Source: Methanobacteriota archaeon (GTDB lineage: Archaea; Hydrothermarchaeota; Hydrothermarchaeia; Hydrothermarchaeales; JACQPM01). From it: a stretch of DNA of 9,305 bases. This document shows positions 1-4,884 of this stretch, one piece after another (position 1 is the stretch's first letter; the number at the start of each line of letters is the position of its first letter). The notes under the pieces were generated by a model. The model saw only the letters and a list, made by a program, of their open reading frames with translations. It was not told the DNA's origin and searched no databases. The position numbers and the translations under genes are program-made. The DNA lies in assembly GCA_016207475.1 (NCBI GenBank), contig JACQPM010000086.1, forward strand, positions 1 through 9,305, in the 5' to 3' direction.

Positions 1-278
1 ACCACGGTGCCCGTGGGCTTGACGGCGTAGGGATGGCTCTCGGAGCCGACGTAGATGGCCCCTATCCTCCGGGGATCTATCCCAGCCATGCGGAGGGCAT
101 TCCTGGCAGCCTCCACGGCGATGGTGGCGGCGTCCTCGTCTATGTTGGGGACGGCCTTCTCCGCCACCCTGAGGCCGTTCTTTATGCTCTCTGGATCCTC
201 CCCCCAGATCCTGGCTATCTCCTCCACCTTTATCCTGTACTTGGGTATGTAAGCTCCGTATCCCACAATGCCTACCAT
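1..278 (-). CDS. mvaS: Hydroxymethylglutaryl-CoA synthase, N-terminal part (cut by window edge)
   Basis: Seen: reading leftwards from ATG at 278, 92 codons are open to the window edge. The protein begins [17 protein letters not shown] and contains the segment [13 protein letters not shown], both characteristic of archaeal HMG-CoA synthase; E80 lies where the family has its catalytic acid/base glutamate. The catalytic Cys region lies beyond the edge. Known: the enzyme condenses acetyl-CoA with acetoacetyl-CoA to HMG-CoA in the cytosol, the first committed step of the mevalonate route that supplies archaeal isoprenoid lipids. A strong ribosome-binding site AGGTGGTG (283-290) lies 4-5 bases before the start and overlaps the stop codon of the upstream regulator gene, so the two are almost certainly co-transcribed and perhaps translationally coupled. 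In many archaea the acetoacetyl-CoA thiolase and a DUF35 protein follow this gene, which would lie left of the window (inference). Confidence 0.93.
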   Translation of the reverse strand, partial: MVGIVGYGAYIPKYRIKVEEIARIWGEDPESIKNGLRVAEKAVPNIDEDAATIAVEAARNALRMAGIDPRRIGAIYVGSESHPYAVKPTGTV

Positions 279-288
279 GAAACACCAC

Positions 289-996
289 CTAAGGGGTCTT
301 CGCCCTCAGCTCCTTTATCATCTCCTCGACGCTCTCCAGCCGGGAGAGTATCACCGGTATCTTCTCCCTCTCCGCGATCTTGACCCCCAGGGGGTCCACG
401 GCCCTGGGCCCATGGAGGACCACCAGCCCGGGCTTCATGCTGGAGACCCGGATGGCCACCAAAGGTGAGCGACCTCCCGATACCTTGGTGAAGATGAGGG
501 CCCTCTCCGATGTCAGGCCGTAGATGCTGATGAAGTCCTGATGGGTGAACTCCAATATCGCCTTGGGGCCGTCGATGGCAGTGTAACCGTATATCTCCTT
601 CTCCAGGAGTTCGCCGTTGGCCACTACCTCCCCCTTGACGATCCTGCAGAACTCCGAGGCCCTCATGGGGGAATGGAACTCCCGCAGATCGAGGATCGCC
701 CCTGTGGCCACGGTCCCTCTGGCGGCCCGCTCGTAGGCCCGCAGGACCTTGGAACCCTGATGCTCGTCCCTCCGGATCAGCGCTTCGACGATCTTCCGCA
801 CCATCCTGGCGCCAGGGGATTTCCTCCTCCCGCTCTCGTAGTCGCTCACCACCGATGCCGAGACCTCCAGCTCCCGCGCCAGGCCCGTCTGGGAGACGTC
901 GAAGACCTCCCTCCATTTTTTTATGGTCCTGCTGGGACTGTTGGACAGCACGATCTCTCCAGCTACCCTGTTGGAGAGCTCCTCCTTGGCTCCCAT
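289..996 (-). CDS. Archaeal helix-turn-helix (XRE/Cro-type) transcriptional regulator with C-terminal sensor-like domain
   Basis: A 235-residue protein. Residues about 24-75 form a Cro/XRE-type helix-turn-helix ([20 protein letters not shown] then [14 protein letters not shown]). Residues about 95-235 form a separate alpha/beta domain ending with a segment ([20 protein letters not shown], followed by EKIPVILS) that has the look of a ligand-binding or DRTGG-like fold; that fold call is inference. The layout matches the predicted archaeal regulators of COG1709. I chose ATG 996 because GGAGGT (1001-1006) precedes it by 4 bases and a box A lies just upstream; the in-frame ATG at 1068 would put the promoter inside the gene. 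The stop codon overlaps the ribosome-binding site of the HMG-CoA synthase gene, so it probably regulates isoprenoid synthesis genes or its own operon (inference from context). Its ligand is unknown. Confidence 0.85.
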   Translation of the reverse strand: MGAKEELSNRVAGEIVLSNSPSRTIKKWREVFDVSQTGLARELEVSASVVSDYESGRRKSPGARMVRKIVEALIRRDEHQGSKVLRAYERAARGTVATGAILDLREFHSPMRASEFCRIVKGEVVANGELLEKEIYGYTAIDGPKAILEFTHQDFISIYGLTSERALIFTKVSGGRSPLVAIRVSSMKPGLVVLHGPRAVDPLGVKIAEREKIPVILSRLESVEEMIKELRAKTP

Positions 997-1033
997 GGCC
1001 ACCTCCGGTCTCCCTCCTTCTGGTATGCAGGGG

Positions 1034-1040
1034 TATTTAA
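1034..1040 (-). promoter_or_regulatory. Box A (TATA) for the HTH regulator / mvaS operon
   Basis: The minus strand reads TTAAATA here, in a GC-rich surround. A start about 25 bases downstream would fall near 1011, leaving a leader of roughly 15 bases that contains the GGAGGT ribosome-binding site at 1001-1006. This supports the start at 996. Position-based inference; no transcript data. Confidence 0.55.
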
Positions 1041-1090
1041 GGGTTTCGTCAAAGACGTAAGTGCACATAGACGAATGACGATAGAGTGGT

Positions 1091-1098
1091 TTTATTAA
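1091..1098 (+). promoter_or_regulatory. Box A (TATA) for tRNA-Pro
   Basis: TTTATTAA is the only TATA-like element directly upstream of the tRNA. Its centre is about 24-25 bases before the first base of the mature tRNA (1119), so transcription should begin at, or within a few bases of, the mature 5' end. Confidence 0.55.
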
Positions 1099-1118
1099 CC
1101 GAAGGCAGAGATAGAACG

Positions 1119-1192
1119 GGGGCCGTGGGGTAGCCTGGTCATCCTCGTGGCTTCGGGAGTCATGGACCCCGGTTCAAATCCGGGCGGCCCCA
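1119..1192 (+). tRNA. tRNA-Pro, anticodon CGG
   Basis: A complete 74-base cloverleaf without an intron. The acceptor stem is GGGGCCG (1119-1125) pairing with CGGCCCC (1185-1191), with discriminator A at 1192. The D arm has T8, A14, G15, G18-G19 and A21 in place. The anticodon stem GTGGC/GTCAT (with G-T pairs) closes the loop TTCGGGA at 1152-1158, giving anticodon CGG at 1154-1156. The variable loop is GGAC, and the T arm is CCCGG-TTCAAAT-CCGGG. CCA is not encoded and must be added after transcription. The body (GGGGCCGTGGGGTAGCCTGG) matches the archaeal tRNA-Pro pattern. It reads CCG codons, fitting a GC-rich genome. No poly-T terminator is visible after it. Confidence 0.95.
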
Positions 1193-1270
1193 TCTGTCAG
1201 CGCTTCGCAGCCAGGCCTTTCACGATGGATAGCATGAATGACTGCTTGCGCCGACACTCCTCAGCACTTC

Positions 1271-1295
1271 GCAGGACTCCATATGGTCGTCCTGC
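1271..1295 (-). terminator. Hairpin downstream of the DEAD-box helicase gene
   Basis: GCAGGAC (1271-1277) and GTCCTGC (1289-1295) are perfect complements, enclosing the palindrome CCATATGG (1279-1286). The structure begins 15 bases past the helicase stop codon. No T-run follows on the minus strand, so it is not a classical intrinsic terminator; it may be a 3'-end stabilising structure, a processing site or a protein-binding site. The convergent tRNA ends 78 bases away. The rest of 1193-1309 holds no gene I can support, only an imperfect 14-base direct repeat (1197-1210 and 1261-1274). Confidence 0.35.
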
Positions 1296-1309
1296 TCGTG
1301 CCGAGACCC

Positions 1310-2497
1310 TTAGTTCCACCTGCGGGGCCTGTGCCGCCGCGGCCTGGTGGGCCTCTCGATATCTTCCTCCGCCACACGGAATCCCGACGGCGAGGGCCGG
1401 AGGCCCGGGAGCCGGTACCTTGTCAGGGGGCGATAGTACCGCTCCACCTTCATCATGTTCTCCAGGTCCCTGGGGCAGAGGATAGAGAAGGCCTTCCCCT
1501 CCCTCCCGGCCCTGCCCGTCCTGCCGATCCTGTGGACGTAGTCCTGGGGGTTCCGGGGGATGTCGTAGTTGAAGATGTGGCTCACACCCTCGATGTCCAG
1601 GCCTCGGGAGGCTACGTCCGTGGCCACGAGGATCCCTGGTTCTCCCTCCCTGAAGCCCCTTATGGCCCTCTCCCGCTGGTTCTGGGTCAGGTCGCCGTGG
1701 ACCGCACAGGCCTGGAACCTGCCCTTGGAGATCTGGCGAGCCAAGTTACTTGTCATCCTCTTGGTGTTGCAGAAGATTATTGCCGAGGAGGGGTTCTCCT
1801 TCTCCAGGAGGGCGATGAGCGTCTGGAATTTCTCCGCCTGGGCGGTCTCTATGCACGCCTGCTCGATCTTGGGCTTCTCTTCCTTGTGCTCGGCAGAGAA
1901 GTATGCAGGGTTCCGCATGTGCCTCCTGCCCAGGCGTTGGACCTCCTCGGGCATGGTGGCGCTGAAGAGCATCGTCTGCCTCGACCTGGGTGTCTCTCTG
2001 ATGATCGCCTCCACGTCCGGCAGGAAGCCCATGTCGAGCATCCTGTCCGCTTCGTCTATCACGAGGGTCCGGACCTTCCCCAGGTTCATGGTGCCCCTCC
2101 GTAGGTGGTCCAGGAGCCTTCCGGGCGTCCCGACTACGACCTCCGTCCTCCGCAGGGCAGAGATCTGGGCCCTCATGGACTGCCCGCCGTAGACGGGGAG
2201 GACCTCCACCCCCCTGTACTTCCCCAGGGCCCCCACCATGGCCGCTATCTGGAGGGCGAGCTCCCTCGTCGGCGCCAGGATCAGGGCCTGGATGCCCCCC
2301 TTCCTCTCGAGCTTCTCCAGGATGGGGATGGCGAAGGCGGCCGTCTTGCCTGAGCCCGTGGCCGAGCACCCTATCACATCCTCCCCGCCCATTGCCCGGG
2401 GGATTACCGCCCCTTGGATCTCAGTGGGCTTCTCATATCTCTGTTCCCTGACGGCCTTGAGGACCGAGGGTCCTATATTCATCTCTTCAAATCGCAT
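1310..2497 (-). CDS. deaD: DEAD-box ATP-dependent RNA helicase
   Basis: A 395-residue protein with all core motifs in order: Q motif (residues about 3-28, invariant Q28), motif I SATGSGKT (45-52), APTREL (75-80), TPGR (124-127), DEAD (148-151), SAT (179-181), the second RecA domain with VATDVASRGLD (291-301) and HRIGRTGRAGR (322-332). Motif I has S-A in place of the more usual A-Q/A-K before TGSGKT. After the core is a tail of about 45 residues ending in an Arg/Pro-rich basic stretch, likely for RNA contact. Known: such proteins unwind or remodel RNA duplexes in the cytosol, in ribosome assembly, mRNA turnover and cold adaptation. ATG 2497 is preceded by AGGAG (2506-2510) at 8 bases. It has its own promoter and a leader of about 85 bases with a hairpin over the ribosome-binding site (see separate entries). 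It is transcribed alone; the gene upstream ends 131 bases away. Confidence 0.95.
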   Translation of the reverse strand: MRFEEMNIGPSVLKAVREQRYEKPTEIQGAVIPRAMGGEDVIGCSATGSGKTAAFAIPILEKLERKGGIQALILAPTRELALQIAAMVGALGKYRGVEVLPVYGGQSMRAQISALRRTEVVVGTPGRLLDHLRRGTMNLGKVRTLVIDEADRMLDMGFLPDVEAIIRETPRSRQTMLFSATMPEEVQRLGRRHMRNPAYFSAEHKEEKPKIEQACIETAQAEKFQTLIALLEKENPSSAIIFCNTKRMTSNLARQISKGRFQACAVHGDLTQNQRERAIRGFREGEPGILVATDVASRGLDIEGVSHIFNYDIPRNPQDYVHRIGRTGRAGREGKAFSILCPRDLENMMKVERYYRPLTRYRLPGLRPSPSGFRVAEEDIERPTRPRRHRPRRWN

Positions 2498-2505
2498 TTG
2501 ATCTA

Positions 2506-2527
2506 CTCCTTTCTCTTTTAGAAGGAG
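2506..2527 (-). promoter_or_regulatory. Leader hairpin covering the helicase ribosome-binding site
   Basis: On the minus-strand transcript CTCCTT (2522-2527) pairs with AAGGAG (2506-2511), extended by CT/AG across one bulged A and closed by a 5-base loop. The 3' arm is the ribosome-binding site of the helicase gene, eight bases from its ATG. Folded, the site is hidden. This could make translation depend on temperature or on helicase activity (inference). Confidence 0.55.
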
Positions 2528-2602
2528 CTAAAAAATAAGAATCGTAGGAAAATCCACCAAATCTTAAGATCTAACTTCTTCCCGTTTGGATTTACGTCTG
2601 AG

Positions 2603-2612
2603 TATTTAAATA
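2603..2612 (-). promoter_or_regulatory. Box A (TATA) for the DEAD-box helicase
   Basis: TATTTAAATA is a near-perfect archaeal box A and reads the same on both strands. Only the helicase lies downstream in a sensible orientation. A start about 26 bases downstream (near 2582) gives a leader of about 85 bases, long for this window. The 10-base palindrome ATCTTAAGAT at 2561-2570 would fall early in that leader. Confidence 0.6.
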
Positions 2613-2628
2613 TATCCCTGAAAGCTCT

Positions 2629-2943
2629 TTACCTGAACCTGCTGTGCATATCCAGGAGGGAGAGGATCTCCGAGGCGAGTTCTTTCTCCAAGATCCCTGC
2701 CTTTACCTTCTCATTGATGAACTCCTCGGCCTCTTCGATACCCAGGTTCGTGGCCTTGGAGTATATGGAAGCGAAGATGGGCTGCCGGTCCTGCTCGTTC
2801 GGGATCTTCTTCAGGAGGTTGGCGAGATCGAAGACGAACCTGCTCATTCTAGCTCTGTCCAGCATCCGCTTCCTGGTGGTGCCGCCGGGGTTGCTCTGGC
2901 GGTGTTCCGGCCTTCTGCTCTTGCTGTATTTTCTCCTACGCAA
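2629..2943 (-). CDS. Small basic protein of unknown function
   Basis: I do not recognise this 104-residue protein. Its first 33 residues are rich in Arg and Lys with no hydrophobic segment (RRRKYSKSRRPEHRQ), suggesting nucleic-acid contact. Residues 34-104 look mostly helical (FVFDLANLLKKIPNE, then IEEAEEFINEKVKAGILEKE), with the spacing of a small helical or winged-helix-like domain, but no family motif is certain. The longest frame starts with TTG at 2943 and has no strong ribosome-binding site; a TATA-like element about 40 bases upstream would give a short leader. ATG at 2865 or 2847 are alternative starts, which would remove the basic tail. It is divergent from the signal peptidase gene. 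Coding is supported by the open frame and composition like its neighbours, but the start and function are uncertain. Confidence 0.6.
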   Translation of the reverse strand: MRRRKYSKSRRPEHRQSNPGGTTRKRMLDRARMSRFVFDLANLLKKIPNEQDRQPIFASIYSKATNLGIEEAEEFINEKVKAGILEKELASEILSLLDMHSRFR

Positions 2944-2970
2944 TCGATCGCCTGCCGATACGGTAGATGT

Positions 2971-3020
2971 AACATCCGCATTTATATGGATTTGGGAGTT
3001 GTTATAATCTTGCGGATGTT
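2971..3020. promoter_or_regulatory. Divergent promoter region with a perfect 10-bp inverted repeat
   Basis: AACATCCGCA (2971-2980) is exactly repeated in inverted form as TGCGGATGTT (3011-3020), with 30 bases between. Between the arms are TATA-like elements: TTTATATGG (2981-2989), which on the minus strand reads CCATATAAA and can serve the small basic protein gene, and TTATAAT (3002-3008) on the plus strand, which can serve the signal peptidase gene. The left arm also overlaps a second short palindrome, GATGT-A-ACATC (2966-2976). This looks like a paired operator controlling both genes (inference). Confidence 0.5.
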
Positions 3021-3046
3021 GATGGGAGGGGACGGTATGGAGAGGT

Positions 3047-3493
3047 ATGAACTGGCGGAAGGAGCTCTACGATACGGTCGTCTATATCGTTGTAGGCCTG
3101 GTACTGGCCTTCTCCCTCAACCTGGGCCTCGGCTACGCCATGGGGACCGACAAGCCGGTGATGGCGGTGGTCTCGAGCTCCATGGAGCCTACGTTCTACA
3201 AGGGGGACCTGGTGGTGGTGAAGGGCATCAGCCCTGAGGAGATAGCAGTGGGGGACATAATCGTCTACAATAACCCCATCAGGCGCATACCTGTGGTCCA
3301 CCGCGTCGTGGCCGTGGAACACAAGGGCGAGGAGATCTACTTCTACACGCAGGGCGACAACACCAGGACCAACAGGTACTCGGATCAGGTGGCGGGGATA
3401 GCGCCCCCCGTCCAAGGGGAGTGGATAGCTGGGCGCGTCATCCTCGTCATCCCGAAGCTCGGCTGGTTCAAGGTCCTCATCGCTGGGATCTAG
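3047..3493 (+). CDS. sec11: Signal peptidase I, archaeal/ER (Sec11) type
   Basis: A 148-residue membrane protease that removes signal peptides from secreted preproteins at the outer face of the membrane. Residues 8-30 form the N-terminal membrane anchor. The catalytic serine is S45 in SSSMEPT, and H85 in PVVHRVV replaces the lysine of bacterial enzymes, the hallmark of the archaeal/eukaryotic type. D104 (in QGDN) and D113 fit the conserved acidic residues of the C-terminal box. The last 20 residues are again hydrophobic and may be a second membrane-associated segment. The ATG at 3047 is the first start after an in-frame stop at 3020; a purine-rich GGGAGGGG lies 15 bases upstream and GGAGAGG directly before it, so the ribosome-binding site is not clear-cut. 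Its stop codon abuts the stop codon of the convergent tyrA with no base between. Confidence 0.92.
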   Translation: MNWRKELYDTVVYIVVGLVLAFSLNLGLGYAMGTDKPVMAVVSSSMEPTFYKGDLVVVKGISPEEIAVGDIIVYNNPIRRIPVVHRVVAVEHKGEEIYFYTQGDNTRTNRYSDQVAGIAPPVQGEWIAGRVILVIPKLGWFKVLIAGI

Positions 3494-4804
3494 CTACCTC
3501 CGGATACCCCCGAGGCCCACCAGTACCCTCTCAAGCTTCCCAAAGTCCTCTTCCGGCCCCAGGGCCTCCACCCGCAAGGTTATGCTCTTCATCCCGGCCG
3601 GTACCTGGGGCCCCCGATAGACGTCCAGGACCGTGCAGGAGACGACCCCTCCGTCCAGGGCCAGCACCACCTCCGCCAGGGTGCCCTCCTCCACCCCTTC
3701 CGGGAAGAGGAACGAGAAGTCCCTCTTAACCTGGGGGAGGTTCTCCCGTCTCCACTGCCTGAGGAAGGCCTCGTCCAGGAGCTCGACGTTGGAGAGCCTC
3801 AGGGTCACCTCCCTCCTCTCGCTGGCTATGGTGACGGCCTCGGGCTCCACCCTGACCACCCGACCCACGTGGATGGCCCCGGAGTAGATGTGCTTCAGGG
3901 CCACCTCCCGCCCCACGGCCTCCTTCAGCCTCCGCAGCTCCTCCCGCATCGCCAGGATGACCTTGTCGGACCTGCCCTTGGCCGCCTCTATATCCCCCAT
4001 CTGTCGGGCACTCTCGGCCATCACCCCGGCAAATGCCGCCATGTCCTTTCTCTCCACTACTTGCCTCAGCCGCTCGGCCTGGGCTATGAAGGCCTGGTGC
4101 ACCCTTCCTATCTTTGGGTTCTCCATCTGGATGGAGGCGTAGAGCCTGGGGCTCTGGCCCACTATCCTGGCTATGAGGTCCAGCATGAGGCCGTAGATGG
4201 GCGAAGCGAAGGACCTGGAGCGCCGCACGTCCACCCCCAGCTCCCGGAGGGTTGATGCCACGGAGATGTAGGTGAAGTGGGTCAGGCCCTGGACGACGGC
4301 CATGATCTCGTCGTGCTCCTCTGGAGTAGTAACAACCACTCGGGCCTTCTCCCTGGCCAGGAGCTCCTTAAGGAAGCCCTCCCACCTGGTGCCGCGGACG
4401 GGGGTGAGGATGAAGGTGAGCCCCTCGAAGGTCGTCTCCCTCGGGCCGAACATTGGATGGGTGCCTATGACCTCCACCCCCTCCGGCGCGAACCGGGCCA
4501 TGGCGGCGCAGGGCCTCTCCTTGACCGAGGTGACGTCCATGAGGAGGGCGCCCGGCTTCACGTGGGGGGCCACCTCCTCTATCACCTCCAGGGTGTTCTC
4601 TATATAGACGGAGATGACGACGATATCCGCCTCCCTGGCCGCCGCCGCGTTGTCCGTGGTGAAGCTGACCCCCAGCCCCTGGGCCACGGCCTCCCCCTTG
4701 GCCCTGTCCCTGCCGGTGATGACGACCTCGTGCCCCTCCTGCCGGAAGAGCATGGCAAAGAGCCTCCCGAACTCCCCGCTCCCCCCTATGATGGCCACCC
4801 GCAT
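3494..4804 (-). CDS. tyrA: Prephenate dehydrogenase with C-terminal FDX-ACB-like (PheRS anticodon-binding-type) domain
   Basis: A 436-residue protein. Residues 1-165 form a Rossmann domain (GGSGEFG at 7-13; GRDR at 31-34, whose Arg suggests NADP+). GTHPMFGP places the conserved catalytic-type histidine at H116, and H176 lies in the following helical region; residues about 166-295 are the helical dimerisation domain. Known: TyrA oxidatively decarboxylates prephenate to 4-hydroxyphenylpyruvate, the tyrosine branch point. The extra part is unusual: residues about 300-358 look like a small beta-rich domain, and 360-436 (KRDFSFLFPEGVEEG, later VLDVYRGPQVPAGMKSITLR) read like the FDX-ACB domain of phenylalanyl-tRNA synthetase beta. 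It has no fused chorismate mutase that I can see. ATG 4804 was chosen because the Rossmann strand begins there and a box A lies about 28 bases upstream; the in-frame ATG at 4867 would add 21 unsupported residues. Divergent from aroK. Confidence 0.92.
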   Translation of the reverse strand: MRVAIIGGSGEFGRLFAMLFRQEGHEVVITGRDRAKGEAVAQGLGVSFTTDNAAAAREADIVVISVYIENTLEVIEEVAPHVKPGALLMDVTSVKERPCAAMARFAPEGVEVIGTHPMFGPRETTFEGLTFILTPVRGTRWEGFLKELLAREKARVVVTTPEEHDEIMAVVQGLTHFTYISVASTLRELGVDVRRSRSFASPIYGLMLDLIARIVGQSPRLYASIQMENPKIGRVHQAFIAQAERLRQVVERKDMAAFAGVMAESARQMGDIEAAKGRSDKVILAMREELRRLKEAVGREVALKHIYSGAIHVGRVVRVEPEAVTIASERREVTLRLSNVELLDEAFLRQWRRENLPQVKRDFSFLFPEGVEEGTLAEVVLALDGGVVSCTVLDVYRGPQVPAGMKSITLRVEALGPEEDFGKLERVLVGLGGIRR

Positions 4805-4827
4805 GCCAGGGGATATGGCCCCTCGGG

Positions 4828-4837
4828 ATACAAATAA
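4828..4837 (-). promoter_or_regulatory. Box A (TATA) for tyrA, leaderless
   Basis: The minus strand reads TTATTTGTAT, centred about 28 bases before the tyrA ATG at 4804. No ribosome-binding site is seen, so the mRNA should start at or within a few bases of the ATG. Between box A and the ATG is a short inverted repeat, AGGGG-ATATGG-CCCCT (4808-4823), which might be an operator but is short enough to be chance. Confidence 0.5.
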
Positions 4838-4853
4838 CCTTCGAACCGATGGC

Positions 4854-4860
4854 TTTTTAT
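4854..4860 (+). promoter_or_regulatory. Box A (TATA) for aroK, leaderless
   Basis: TTTTTAT is centred 28 bases before the ATG at 4885, which lacks a properly spaced ribosome-binding site. The spacing predicts a leaderless or nearly leaderless mRNA and supports 4885 rather than the in-frame ATG at 4849, which would lie upstream of box A. Confidence 0.5.
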
Positions 4861-4884
4861 CCCTCACAGCCTTACCCTCAAGGG

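Noticed and set aside
33..383. Long plus-strand open frames opposite mvaS and the HTH regulator
   Set aside because: They lie antisense to clearly recognised genes; the GC-rich codons leave long open frames on the other strand, and their Pro/Arg/Gly-rich translations resemble no protein.
997..1068. Upstream start of the HTH regulator at 1068
   Set aside because: The 24 extra residues would span the box A at 1034-1040, while ATG 996 has a good ribosome-binding site.
1119..1192. Intron or pseudogene status of the tRNA because of G-T pairs in the anticodon stem
   Set aside because: All arms form, loop lengths are normal and conserved bases are in place; G-T pairs are tolerated in archaeal tRNAs.
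2644..3237. Plus-strand open frame running into the signal peptidase region
   Set aside because: It is antisense to the small basic protein, then out of frame with signal peptidase I, whose catalytic motifs fix the true frame.
4805..4867. Upstream start of tyrA at 4867 and of aroK at 4849
   Set aside because: Both would reach across the shared promoter region and make the two divergent genes overlap; family N-termini and box A spacing favour 4804 and 4885.
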